Part shown: piece by piece, positions 23,481 through 37,000 of the stretch
Position numbering within the stretch: the first letter of the stretch is position 1
Layout: each line of letters starts with the position of its first letter
Origin: Yamagishiella unicocca
Lineage: Eukaryota > Chlorophyta > Chlorophyceae > Chlamydomonadales > Volvocaceae
Direction of reading: 5' to 3'
Assembly (NCBI GenBank): GCA_003116995.1
Contig: BDSL01000038.1
Coordinates: 124,001 to 188,000 of the forward strand
DNA length: 64,000 nucleotides
Notes under the pieces: model-generated
Database searches by the model: none
The model's input: only the letters and a program-made list of their open reading frames with translations
Told to the model about the DNA's origin: nothing
Translations under genes and position numbers: made by a program

Positions 23481-23605
23481 ATAATAATAATAATAGTGTC
23501 GCTGGGCGTAGCCCTAGCGTGGGTTAAGGGGGTGGGGAACTGAGGGGGTCTCCCCCCTGCTGTATGCCCGCATCACCGTGGGAAGGAAAGGTTTCAGAAC
23601 CCCCC
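23481..23605 (-). mobile_element. Short retroposed element (LINE 3'-end-like) with 13-bp target duplication
   Basis: The insert is flanked by perfect 13-bp direct repeats atagccgccagga at 23468-23480 and 23606-23618. Read on the minus strand it ends in a conserved part (cgcccagcgacac) followed by an ATT-repeat tail. The same conserved end and tail occur at 51217-51291 with its own target duplication, while the other ends differ in length. A shared 3' end with variable 5' truncation and target duplications is the pattern of non-LTR retroposition (established). No coding capacity. Confidence 0.75.
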
Positions 23606-23618
23606 ATAGCCGCCAGGA

Positions 23619-25031
23619 TTACTACATCCTAGACGCAGGGCTGCACCACGGGGGGTGCCTGCACCAACCAGACTTGCGCCCATGTCACCCCTGCACCGAG
23701 CTTTGCCTTTGTTCTGGTGCACGTCGGTTTCTGTCTCTTTCGTCCCCTTCAGTGTCAGGCGATGTGCCCGATGGTTCTACCTTCTGGTCTGGAACCCACT
23801 GCTGTAACTGTTACTACTGCCATTACCGGTGCCCGAGGAAGGGTGATGCTGGTGCAAGCAAGGGCGTGACAGTCCCCACTGATGAACCGGTCGCGCCCAC
23901 AGACGACCTACATCACCGCATACACGCACTCGAGCCAAGGCGGGCCCAGATATAATTTTGCATCATTGGACAAATGCACGCCGAAATGCTTGGATAGGCG
24001 CGGCACAAGGCAGCAGGACGACTGCATCGATCTAGCTTCTGACGGCGCTTCATTATTCCAGCTTTCGGGTAGGGACCAGCATGCAGGTCACGGCACATCG
24101 CTGCTGCCTAATGTAGTAGTAACTGTTACGATGGGCTCCAGACCGAGTCCAAAAGTCAACTCCTTCGGTAGGAAGCTACCACATATATAACGCCTAAGTG
24201 AGCTATGCCGTGCACAGCATGGCGCTGCGTGCTATCAACACCGCAGTAGTCCTCCGTCGTCGTTATGCATTCACGCATACATAGCAAATCGAATGAATTT
24301 CCAAGCCGGCAAGCATGCCTAGTACGTACATTACATTACAAGGTAACGGAGATGCACGCGTGCGTCGGTGTGCTTTCAAATACAACCGTTAACCCGCCCG
24401 CGCGCATATTCCATTTCGCTTCCGCCGCAGTACCTTCCCTGGAGATACATGTATGGCGCTGTCAGTCGCCACGAGTAACGAAGCCATACATGTATGTATA
24501 CCAAAGATATTTTTTCACGCACGTTAAGCCAATATTTTGCATTTGAGTCGGACACACGCTACATGATACGTGTACAGTCAGCATGCAGGAAGTAACTTGT
24601 GCTCAGTTACGAGTGGTGATTTCCTAGATATATCCTAAAAGGCGTATTAAATATTAGTGGCAAATCTGGGGCACCACTGCTGTATATATACGCTGTCGGC
24701 GGCCTGCTGCTTGCTTTGACAGAATGCGGCCAAATTAAGCCTCGTACTGCTGCTGCTCTCCGTCTGCTGTGGTCTAAGCAGCCTTGAACGCGAGCAAGTT
24801 TGTCGATGCTCGCTCCGTTCTCCGAGCCTTATATATCATCAGGTTCTCCTTTCGCCAAGTAATATCAAAAAGCGTTTCGATGGTGTCGTGCTGAATACTT
24901 TTTGAACTAACCGAACTGCATTGGCGCTGCTATTCTTTTATGGCAACCACGCAATTGTAAGCAGGCAGCAGGCTGAGGAACTAGCGAGGGCGCTTACAGC
25001 ACGCACGCAGAAGCGAGCGACGGCGGTTGCA
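23619..25031. other. Upstream region of gene B
   Basis: Apart from the loop-related repeat near 23710-23803, the sequence has no recognised gene. Base composition becomes more AT-rich from about 24200. TATA-like strings (gtatatatac at 24683, ttatatatca at 24830) lie 350 and 200 bp before the gene B start codon. The core promoter is probably in the last few hundred bases; this is inference. Confidence 0.4.
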
Positions 25032-25089
25032 ATGAAGTTCGTCAACAGTTTTATGTTCCTGCTTTTCTTGACAGTACACTTGGAGGCAA
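25032..25089 (+). CDS. Gene B exon 1: signal peptide
   Basis: Encodes MKFVNSFMFLLFLTVHLEA, a Lys after Met followed by a hydrophobic core, ending in Glu-Ala: a standard secretory signal. The donor is in phase 1 after GCA-A, the same as in gene A. Using the acceptor at 25514 the frame continues as TLCSGKTTPTGQYSHTF, which aligns with LCRGKDVAAEQFSHTI in gene A. This agreement decides the start. Confidence 0.75.
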
Positions 25090-28000
25090 GTTAAGATATG
25101 GCTATATCTTCTATGTGCGTGCCGCGTGCTAGTTGGCACGCGGTGTAAATTGCATTTCATGCGTGCTTACTTACTTGCTTGCTTGGTAGTATCCACACCT
25201 GCATACATGCATGTAGTCGCCTCTGCCCAGCTTTACATCATGCAGCATCGATAAAAGCAATGCTACGTTATGCTCGCAGTGTGCGAATGCGGAAGGGCGC
25301 CCATGGTGCCTTGATGGAAAAGGTGAGGCCGTCGGGCGCGCGACTGCTTGCCTTACTTGTAAAAGTGATGCACTAACCGAAGCAGCACGTAGTCCTGGCC
25401 AGGTTTGGCCTGTTCTGCTAATCGTGACGCACGGAATCTTCTGTGTGACTGTACAGTACGCACACGCGCCGCCCTCACATCGATCAGTTTATTTGGTTCC
25501 CCAATTATTAACAGCGCTATGCTCTGGAAAGACCACTCCAACCGGTCAGTACTCCCACACATTCACTGTGGTACCATCCATGGGAGGGGCGACGCGTACA
25601 AAGGTAAGTATGCATGCGTGCAGCCTTATGCAGCGGGGTAAACAAACGGCCAGCTGTGGTAGTTGGCGGAGGGGCGACAGAAATACTTGACTTAAAAACG
25701 GCGGCCACGCCGCCGGTAATGAAGGCACGGGGCAGGGCCCAGCGGGGTAGCAGGCATTCTCATTTAACGTGGGTTCCTTTTGGTACGTCGCTCATCATAT
25801 CAACCGACGCCGATCGATGCACGCAGGCGGTCATCGTTGGCGGTCAGTGGTCCAGTAATGTTAACAATTATATGCCTATCAGCTCAGTCGGCATCATCGA
25901 CTTGACGGACATGACTTACCTCCCCATGAACAAGATTACCCCCGACACTGGATATGACATGGTAGGTTCGATGCATCAAAACCTATGAAATTCGATCCAT
26001 GCATGCAAACATAGCATTCGGTTCCATCCAGAACTGGTAATCAATCGACCTTTCTACTGTTACTTGTTTGGGCGTGGTATGATCCACCAAGCAAGCACAG
26101 GCACGGCGGGTGTGCACGCAGCTAGGGACTAGGGGCGGGGAGGCAGGGAAGCATACCCGCCCACCACATCCTACGTAGACGTAGGCCACCTCCATTGTTA
26201 CATGCATGGCTGGGCTGCGATCTGGGGTGCACCCTGGACAAAAACGTGCCGGGCGCAATACCGGGCATGCATGCATATGGTGGCGCGCCCATTTCCCAAA
26301 AGTACCTACTTAGCTTGCCTGCTGGGGACCGAAACACGTAGCAGCTGTTCGCTCGCCGCCGCTTACGCCTCTGGACGGTTTATGCGTCGCTAGCTCATCC
26401 CGATCGGCTAGATCGACACAAACAGTTTTCGAAGTGTACAGATGCCCATGATAGCCGAGGGCGGCGAGACCACTAGGACCGTGTCTGCTGCTGTGAGCTG
26501 AGCCATTATTTGCAGAACATAGTTATTCGTTCCATTGTCAAATAAGCCGTCCGACAACGTGCACGTGAACTAGTTTGTGTTTCAGTGTAAACCAAAAGTT
26601 CACATGCCACTTGGTACATACCAGCAATGAGCGGCAAGTAATGAAGAGAACTGCACTTGTGTGTCAACAAACACAACGGTTCGAAGTCATGCGTGGATGG
26701 GCGCGGGGCCGTCACACATGGGCGTACGTGTTGGCGCCAAAATCACGCGATGACATTTATTACTAGGACCATGTTTGCTGCGAGCTCAGCATTTATTTGT
26801 AGAGCACAGTAATTCGTTGCCAGTGTCATACAAAACGCCGCAATCCGTCCGACAGCTTGCACCGCAAGCGAAATAGTCTGGATTTTAGTGTAAACCAAAA
26901 GTTCACATGCCACTCGGTACTTACCAGCAATGAACGACGACGCGTAACGAATTGAATTGTTCTTATGCATTAACAAACATAGTTGTCGGAACCATACATG
27001 CATGTATGGGCGTGGGGATGACAACACACATGGTCGTACGTGTTGGCGCCAAAATCACGCGATGACAATTTGTCGCACTCATAACTCATTCAGTCGAATC
27101 ATTGGGTTGATTGCAATCGACATTTTGTTGTCTTTTCGACTTCTTCGATTACTTGCGCCTCGCACTCTCTCAATCTACTGTCCACGCGCTCATCAGCCTG
27201 AAGGTGCAGCTTCCCGTCCCGGCTTCAGATTTGTTCATGCATAGTATTGAATGATAACCCTGTAAACTATGGAGGGTGCGCTGGACTTTACGCTTGAGAG
27301 CGCATTTCCATGTTTGCGACGTCAAAACCCGCCATCGGCGCAAAGCCCGCGGTCATACATGAGGTTCGACTACCATACATGACAAATCAGTGAGCGTCAG
27401 GAAGGTCGATGGGCGGCCCTCGCAGCAGCAGGCGCATGCGTGGCGCACAGTCGTCCGCATACATAAGCCAGCAGAGATCGTACCTGCCTATGGCACGCAG
27501 TCCAAACGGGGGGCCGGGTCCCGGTAACATACCCGCCCCTGGTCAAGGATCCTGTTGTGTTCGTTAGGGGTCGTTACAGGCAGGGTTTCAACAGGACCGG
27601 TTACCTAACCCCGCCGGTGATGGGGGGTAATCATGTGGCCTAAGCTTTTTAACATCACCGCACGTGCCTGTCAGCCCTGTCAATTGGACTGGTGACGGGG
27701 GATAACCACCCTGGGTGCCGTGACCCTCTGTCACGGGGGGGTAACCGCGCGACGTTGGTGGGGTTACCTGCCCACCATTGTCAGATAGGAAGGGGTAACC
27801 AGAGGTCGCCCTTGCTTGGTAACCCGTGCTCGGACTGCCATGGGGTGACAACTAACACTGGCGCCTTTGGATAAATATATGAGAGCCTTATTGATTGGCA
27901 AATGGCGACAGCCGAGCCATCCATTTATTATCGGGAAAGTGCTCAGGCGGGCAGCAGATGTACATACATGCGTCCTGCTGATGCTATGCTATGATAGGTA

Positions 28001-31000
28001 GATAGGGTATCCTGGGAGATAGCAGCGCACGTGTATCGTCCTGCTGCTATGCTAGCAAATAAAGTTTACATTACAATAACAACTTTTGGCGCCGCCGTGG
28101 TTGACATATAGCGTGATCAAACAGCGGAGGAATGCCTGGCATCCATTATGCTCTTTGTCGTTGAGAGTAATAAGCAATGTTTCTTTTCCATTATCCGCCC
28201 CGCCCGTGTCCTTAATATATTTGCCCTTGCCAACCGTACCCTTATCAACGACAGTCTTGGCCACAGAAGCGATCAGGGCACTCCTCTGTCGCGTACAACG
28301 GCAGTGTTCTCCTCTTTGGCGGCTCAGCTGTGGGCAGGTCGACAGCCAGCAGCAAGTTAACGCCTATTGCAACCAATGCCGTGCTATGGCTTGACCTAGG
28401 GGATGCGTTCACACCGCCCGCATGGCGCGTGCTTTTCATTGGGACCAGCCCCAACTCCTATGCAGACCACGTTCCAAAGCCACGCCGAGATGCTGCAGCT
28501 GCAGTGTTCAATCATACGCTTTGGGTGTTTGGAGGCACAGATAATAATGGGTGAGCTCTGACATTATTATTAGATATATAGTACGTCTGAGGTAGGCGGA
28601 GGCCAGCCTTACTGACTTGCTCCCAGGCAGGTTACATACCGCTATCATTCTTACTTGCTACTGGGCAGTCACTCTTACTTTGCTTGCAATCTGTTGATGG
28701 TCTTAGGTCATGAACATGACTGAATCAACAAAAAAGACATGCATACATACATGTTTTTGATGTATGAGTATATAGTATAAATTTACAAGGTACGGCCACT
28801 ACTCGCTTCTGTGCTTATCATTCCTTAATACATGCGGACTCCATGCATGATGATATCTATGCTGATATCATGCATGTTTTGCATGCTGCAAAACTTTTGC
28901 CCGTGCAGGACTACCTTAGGAGACACATGGTCATTTAACCTTCTAACTAGGGCATGGTCACAATTAATTATCCAGGTAGGTGGCGCAATATATAGCTTGC
29001 CTGACTATCCGATACCAATTGCACTCAACAAATTTTGACATCCAAAAGAATTGGTGCTATTCACGACCACGACCTATTTTACTAGGTTATCGTATGTTCC
29101 CTACAATATGTACATTTGGACAAGGGGCATACAGCTTATGAGACGTATGGGCCCTCTTCGTTAATGAACTTGAGAATGAAATAAACATATCATAAAAACG
29201 TTCTTTCTGGCTGGTTTTCACACCCTGCTGGCGGGTTTCGGGCTGACAGCTTGGGGGCGAGGGCTTTCTTCATACATGCATGCGAACATACAGGCTTCGG
29301 GATGGCTCGCTCGGTTTTATGTTCCTTATATGTCTTTTTCATACATTATTTGTTTGCACCCCCACTCAGCCACAGGCGTGGTTAGAAGGCGGGAACCAGA
29401 CGTTAGCCATGGTTACTTCAAGCAATGGTCGATACCTCATTGTTTATGCCGGACGCAAGAATGTGACGGCACAGGCAGGTGCGTGGTTTTCACATGGTTT
29501 TCACAGTTCAAGAATAGAATAAATGCAAATCATGCGTGCACGGTGGAGTGATGATGCGTTCATATTATAACATGTATGGTATGTTGTCATCAGCCAAGTG
29601 ATGTAGATTCGCAGCTTGCTGTCCTGTATGTATGTACAATCAACGCACACACATACTTTCACTGTGTTTATGTACTGGTATGTACATGGCCTAACTATGG
29701 ATCGGCGGTGTATGTATCATCCCCTTCATCCTTGCCATTCATGTGAACTCTCTGCAGATTCGATAATGCCCCATAAACGGTTGTGGGTACTGGATACGCA
29801 CACCTCAAGATGGAGAGAAATTGTTGCGACAGATGACTTGAAAGGACAGCACTTGGCTGGGCATGATTCGGTAATTGCAATAGTTCCTGTCAATCAGGGA
29901 CAGCAATATCCTGCTGATGATGGGAGTGGTATCCAACCAGCAGCAGATAACTCTGATGTGGTCGCTACCAGCAGCAGCAGAGCCATACCGCCGCCATCGG
30001 AACTATTAATATTTTCAAATGGCGTGTAAGTCATCACTTCCCTTAACATCCTACTCGCCTCATGTCCGTGTATAAGCATGGGTTATTATGTGCCTGCATA
30101 ATGAGTCAACGCGCATCTATCCTGATCTATCCTGATCGTGAAACAGCCGTGTGCATGCACATGCGTCTACCAGCCACTCGTCATCATTCATATAAAGCTC
30201 CTTACAAATACGCGCGGATGATGCAGTACGTTTGTTCTTCTCATTACTCTGTGCATATTGGCACTGGTACTGCAGCAGTACATACCCGCTGGTATGTATT
30301 CATGCATTCCTTGAGTTCAATCTACCCATCTTCGTTGCAATATATACACCCATTATTATTATACACCCGCCACCTTCCATTCTCGTTGTTGAAACTGCCA
30401 TTGATGGTGACCTGCCTGCAGATCGCCAAAAGCGAAAAGTACTGCTTCAAAAAACAATATGTGGGCATTGGTAATCAGATCCAACACGAGCGGACACTTT
30501 GAAGACTACTTGCCAGCAATTTTGGACGGCAACAATGGCACTGCTTATTCGATGCCTTTCATCGAGGAATTTTTTCTGAGTGACAGCACAACGGACGATG
30601 CCAGCGTATCCTTGAATTCAGATCAGCTTGACAGGTAGATTACGTAATTCGTTCACAGTAGATAAAAAACGCTGCGTGGCACTACTACGTAGCTACATAT
30701 TTAACCCTGTTAGGCACGCAGGTGTTAATGATGACCATTTAATCGTTCGTTCGTTGCTTGCACACACAGTCAGGTGAAATCCAACACCACAGTGGTGAAT
30801 GCTGCCGCCATCCTGGGCAAGTTGCAACCATCCATGAACGCCGCTCTCGCATTCTCACCTGACTTCCGCCGTGTCTACGTTTCTGGCGGTGAAGAAATGC
30901 CAGCGAGCGGTAATGCAAAGGTCCGTACGTCTATCTGATGATGATCGCTTTGATGCCTTGTGTGGATGGATCCATACGTCCATGACGGACCATAGCTATA

Positions 31001-34000
31001 TATGCTCCTGCATACATGATATATACATACTATATAATATATGCGTGGGAATTATATGCGTGGCTTAACGAATTCTGGTGGGTATCTATCTAACTGCTGC
31101 ATATGCCTTTATGATTTAGATTGCCCGTAATCCAACTCTTCCACGCAATGCCTTCATTATTACGCTTCTGGCATGTTGCACGCAATAGGCCCATCGGATC
31201 CAGAAGAACGCCGGGGGGTTGTAACGCAGGCCTCAATTGCGTCATCATATATACCATCATTGCGCCATTATACCTACGTAATAATACTCATCACCAAGAG
31301 TTTAAAGCGCTAGCCTGCCTGCTGCTCTTGTATTAGGCAAGAAAGGCACCTTATGTGCCGTGTATCTACGTATGTGTCTTTATCAATTCATAACATTCCA
31401 AGTGCCTGCTACTGTAATGGTTAGTTTATTTGCGGAATGCTAATGATGATGTATGCGCAGCTGCTGCCGGCTGCTGCTTCATCTGCACTGCTGTCCAGAA
31501 GGTTGTTAATATTCGACCTGAAGAGTGGCTCTATCATAGGTGGGTGTATTCTCTGCTAATATATCCTTTCGCACTTACAAAAATTACCATATTGCTAAAT
31601 GACATCTTATATATACCGTGGACGAGCGAGACCTGAGAATCGCGGACAAAGAAGGGCGGAATGGGCATCGCTGGAGAGATTCCGCCAGCGCAGGACATAT
31701 ATGCACGCGCTGCTGCTGGATGGAGAATGAAGTCCTACGTATCCCGCCGGTGTTCGATCGTATACGTATGATATCTGCATTTCTGCTTAGTGCGACACTT
31801 GCTTGGTGTATGTTACGAATGACTAGATGGATAACGAAGCTACAGAGGGTTTAATTCGACGAAAACCAACACGCAGCTGTCTACGTGTTATACTTTTCGC
31901 ACTCTCATTTATTTATCCGCCCTACTTTGCAACTGCTTGCCCACGGCAGACACGAGCTCCGAGCTGAAGCCGATTGTTGAGCAGTATACACAGCAGCAGG
32001 CCGTTTTCCGCTATGGCATTCATATGGTGGCGCCAAGGAATGCGGCTGTCGACAACGTCGAAGTAAGCACTGAAGACATGACGGACATCATCATCTTCAC
32101 AGGAGCTAATGGCGTGACGGACGACGACGGACCTCTTTTAATAACAAATCAGTTCCAAAGACTGGACCTAGAGACACACAAGGTATTTATTAAGGAAAAA
32201 CAAGGTGTATATGAACAAATCGTTTGAAAACGTCGACGTATGTGCGTATAATGCTAAGTATGTAATGCCTCGAACATTGGAGGCAGTCATTGCATTTACG
32301 AACAGAAATAAATATAACGCGTACGTTATTATGAGCGCATGCAGAAGCAAGTGGGCATAACAAAGTGTTTGTATCTCGATCATCACCAGGATGACCGCAC
32401 GCCGGGTGGGTACGTAGCTAGCTAGCTATGCAGCGAGGCGAACTGTTTGCTTGCTTTGCTTGCCTGCCAGCAGGAGTTTTATTCATTCATGCATACATAT
32501 GCTTTAAGATAGCCCGCCGGCGGCGGCCCTACTTATCACAAGTTAATTAACAGCAAACTTAGACCGCCATCCATATCCACGCAGTATCCTCCCAGATGTT
32601 TGCCAACCCGACCAGACCCGCCAAGCAAGGGGTACGCAGACCTTACCTTATCCGGCCAGACCATACCACGGCAGAACGTCAAAGGCGCAACACGGAAGCA
32701 CTGTTTGCTTGCCGAGGTACTTGAGAAGTACTTGGCTTTGCGTCAACTGTGCTAGCTGCACTCGATCGGGGAATGGCCGTCTCTTGAGGAGGCGTCTTAT
32801 CTCTTGAACATCCATTGAGGGCTGTTCAGGGACTCTCTAGCAGGCCTTTGCCTGCAGCTCAAGAGACCTGGCGGAATGCTAAAGCAAGGGGGTCACCCCA
32901 GAGACGACTGAAGGGACGCTCAAGAATATCGTAAGGGAACTGCTAAAGATGGATAAGCTCAAGGGCAGCTACTAAGAAGGATTAAAGTTCAAGAGGACAG
33001 CTCGAGAACAGTTTTAAGACCGGCTCAAGCAAGGACAGCTAAAGTGCGCCCTTACATGTTTGATACAGATTAAAAGCAAGTTGAAAGCAAAGTTGAAAGC
33101 AAGATCGTAGGACGGTCTGAATCCTAATGCTTCCTCTCTAATGCTTGTACGTAGTACAACCCCCGGCCCCAGGGCCGGGTTGTACGGATCCTCCTCCCGC
33201 TTCCTCACATTGACAGTGTAATGGATAGTATAATCGAATAGCGCAAGGACTCTTGTTTTACATAGCTTCGAGATAATGACGGCGCCTGCAAGCCATTTAC
33301 TGGAGATGTGACGACCCACAGGAGAAGAACAAACTTAGTGGATGGACAGATTTATTGACAAACCTATAGCCCTAGCTTACCTGTGGCCAAGGCTCCTCGA
33401 AAGCCGGGTACTCGTCCAGCACTGTGAAGGCGTCTTCACGTGCCTCAAGTGCCATGGTCGTTTTACAAGGATCGCTGCAACGCTCCATGCCCTTGCATGT
33501 GAGGACCAACACAACAGCCCGAATGCAACACCAACCAGCCCCGAGGACATGGCCGGCAACGCAGAGCTTGTGCGGGAAAGTAACCTCAAAAGGCGGATGG
33601 CACTCTTCAAGGAACAGGTTGAGAGAGCCACAGTGCTTACCTAGTGGTGGACATGTCACCAGAGGGAAACGCACGCCTTGCACCAACTTCTCAGCGCTGT
33701 GCCTCAGCGTCTCTCCTCTTTGATCCTGTCTTGGACGGCCCTGCACAAGGTCCTGGAGACGCAGCGCTAGCGATGCCTCTCCTCTTTGATCCTGTCTTGG
33801 ACGGCCCCACACAAAGTATGGGCAGATGTGGAACCACGCGCTGGAGCGGTGGTAATGACGGTGGAAGCGACGATGGAAGCGGTGGTGGAAGCAGTGGTGC
33901 CCGATGCATCCAGCTACCGTGTGTTAAAAATTGTCCAGAAAACTTGACCTTAAAAATTGTCCAGAAAATTTGCCCGGTGATCCAACAAGCACCGCAAGTA

Positions 34001-37000
34001 GGAGTCGTTCGATCCTACGAGTTGAAAGACGTAAATTCAAAAAGCGCGCGACCCAGCGATTGCGCCACATGTGAACTGCTAAGGTGTAAGCAGTAATATT
34101 TCGTTGTTAATGTGCCTTGACAAGGTCTTACAACAACATCTCTATGCGTGCCCTTCAGGACGAAACATACATGAACGCAATGGAAGGAATCATAGCAAGA
34201 TTATATTGCCTATTCATTGAGTGCCATTGCACTCTGACCGTTGCTGTATGTGCTCTCATCAGTATTGCTGCCGTATTGGACAATTTGTCAAATACGACAC
34301 CACAGCCAACTAACTCTTACACTCCTGTCACGCACACCGTCACTCCCTCAAGTAACATAACCTAGCACATCGCTGCCGTGTGTGCCGACTCCTGGACTCA
34401 TATGTACAGTATCTTTTAAGGAGAAATAGGTATGTCTGGGTTGGCAGTCTTTATTGCTTGGTGCAGCTGACAGAAGCTGACTAATACGCACCTTTAACTC
34501 AGTATAAATGCAATTTATCTACCCATATATACACACGTACGTTCACACATCCATGTTTATTCGAGCCGTTTTATATAGCGAAAGTAGCGAATATTTGCAG
34601 CGAAAGTAGCTACTCCTGTACCTGACGTCCCAACCAATCAGCTTGTACAGTATTGCCAAGATATCCATTTTATTAGTATAAAACGAAAGATCATATCACA
34701 TCGATCCATTGAATCCACGAATTATACTAAGGGTGCTCAAGTTATATGGGAACACCATACATGCCTCGTCGACCCATCAGATGAGATATATAGGGGGTCC
34801 AATCTATAATAGGGGGGTTATTATGCATGCTTAAGTAGTAAGGCTAACCCTCCATCCCCCCACTCGCTGCCCAAGCCTCCTTCGCTCTATCCTTTCCGTC
34901 CCTATGTACCTCCAACCTGTATATATGTAACGTATTTCTCACGATTAATACAACCATCACCCGTGCAGGTCATGGACAAATGTTCGTCAGAGAAACGCGT
35001 CATGGGGGAATGCAAGGTGTTGCCAGTACCGAGGGGGACAAACTCCGTTCTCGACCTGCCACCACAACGCGATGGTCTTGCGTATGCTCCTATCCATCAA
35101 GTGTTTGCGGTATGTAGGCAGCAGCTAGCAGGGCGTGATGCAGGTCCGCGTGTATGTGTGGATATTCTACGAATGAACACGAAGTGTTCTCCAGGCTGGG
35201 ATCAATAGATAAAAACAACATATATACATACAGCGTGCGTGTATGAAGAATCGCCAATAGTGAAGGCAGAGATGATGAACTAATGCCGCTGAACTGTGGA
35301 CGGAGCTGTCTACAGGCATGTATAAACTAACACTGTCTGGCCCAGTGAGGTTGAAGCTGTTCCTGCTGCCATACATAATTAAGATAACTAATAAACCTAT
35401 TCGCTTCTCTCCTGCTGCATGCTTGCATGTTTGCCGCATCTGGGGGAGTGCAGTAACACTACCTACATACTCACATCCTCATTTCAAGAGTAGTCAATGT
35501 TCTTTCCAATACTAGTACGTATACATGCAGGTACGTCAAGGAGGCCAGGAGCGGCAAGCAGGTCGCCAAATGCTACTTATGTATGGCGGTATGAACATTT
35601 TTGGTGAAGTGGTGGACACCAATATGGCTGCTGGAGCCGAACCAGATGGAGGTGAGCGGGCCCTACAGACATTAGTGGCAGTATTTTGTATGAACTAGAA
35701 TTGTGTATATCTCTACGCATACATACATCTTACTAATAGAGAATGTACGTACATATATGTCGCTGTGCAAGCCTGCAGGCGCGTACCATAAGAATGTCGC
35801 TGTGCATGCCTGCAGGCGCGTACCTGTTGCAAGAAGGGTTTCGAAAAGTTCTACAAGGATGTGATTTACAGGGAAGCCTCAGCAGTTTAGAATTGGACAA
35901 CATTGCTGAATGCAGTGCTGCCGCCAATTTTGACCAGCTGCTGGGATGCAGCAGCCAAAGTAAGTACAATAGCTCCATGAATGCATCTGTACATGCATGT
36001 ACCTGGTAATTACACCTGTGTGCTGCACTCAGCTGGCTGGCTTAAAAATAGGGTAGGAGCACACCCCTGAAACAGTACATATACACCACTACTATACACC
36101 ACTGTACATATACAGTGGTATGCACAGTGGCACATTCCATACATATATGGAACATGCCACTGTGCATATACATATCACACCAATGTATATTAAAAAAACG
36201 TTTATGTACAGCGGTGCGTATTGTATATTCACAGTAAATGAAACAACGCTATATATATTTAATGTCTTAATAAACAACATACTAATAACCGAAAAGCCCC
36301 TGCTGTCCATATATGTAGGTGGAGGTGACGATTATGAATATGACTACAACGACTATTATGAATATGACTACAACCCCTACAACCCCGTTTCCGATAACAA
36401 CCCCTACGTTCACAACTACGATTATGTTTATTATGAAGATGGGTGAGTAACCAGATAAATACGGAAGAACACGCTCCCAGTTCGTTTTGAGAGTGGGGAA
36501 TCAAAGGTGCCTGGCCTGGGTCTCCGACCCTGGCGTTCCCTCTATCCCCGTTCCTCTATCTCCGAGTACAGTATATGAGTGCTGGTCGCTCCCCAACACT
36601 CCCCCTCGAGCAGCATTCCCGGCTTGCTAGGGGTATTTCCAGGTGCCCACCCTGGGACTCTCCCGCGCTAGACTGCCGAGATCGAACCTGGAACCTCTGG
36701 GATCGCAGCACTTTGTGCTAGCGGGGCTCATAACGATAACCTGTTGAGGGAACCAAAGGCGCCCGGCCCGGGTCTCCGACAGTATATGAGTGCTGGTCGC
36801 TCCCCAACACTCCCCCTCTATCACGAGTGCTTTCCAAAAACATTTGACTCATTGTCTTCTGTGTATCCAGGGACATCGACACTACTGATAACACATACTA
36901 TATATTACACTGTATTTACTTGATGTGCATTAGGTACTAGCAACATATTGTTTATGTTCCTATTACTACCGAAGCAAGACACTTGCTCCAAGTAAGACGT

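Larger units (their letters stand above)
17546..25031. other. Divergent intergenic spacer between genes A and B, repeat-rich
   Basis: No convincing protein-coding gene was found: every open frame is short, unsupported by splice-site logic and without a recognisable motif. The spacer should hold both promoters and 5' leaders. It contains tandem repeats (18232-18345, 18846-18936), the dispersed palindromic motif (19409-20160), paired direct repeats (21887-22498), a foldback repeat (22507-23198) and a short retroposed element (23481-23605). TATA-like strings near gene B are at 24682-24691 and 24830-24837; near gene A a weak one is around 17641-17650. None is proven. Confidence 0.7.
32183..34968 (+). 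other. Gene B intron 11 (2,786 bp), probably enlarged by insertions
   Basis: The donor (AAG|gtattt) and acceptor (gtgcag|GTC) keep phase 0 and join exons that are joined by a smaller intron in gene A (12751-13036). Inside are a GC-rich hairpin at 33154-33185, a possible zinc-finger-bearing fragment at 33342-33644, a direct repeat at 33711-33815, another at 33924-33972, and a stretch rich in ctcaag (32800-33060). Confidence 0.6.

Noticed and set aside
24490..24720. AT-rich palindromic strings (catacatgtatg type) as regulatory sites
   Set aside because: The same strings are common in many introns of gene B, so they are not specific for the promoter.
25614..25826. Extending gene B exon 3 upstream through the open frame
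   Set aside because: Gene A has the acceptor at the same codon (VQ|AFLLGGQ against TQ|AVIVGGQ), so the upstream part is taken as intron.
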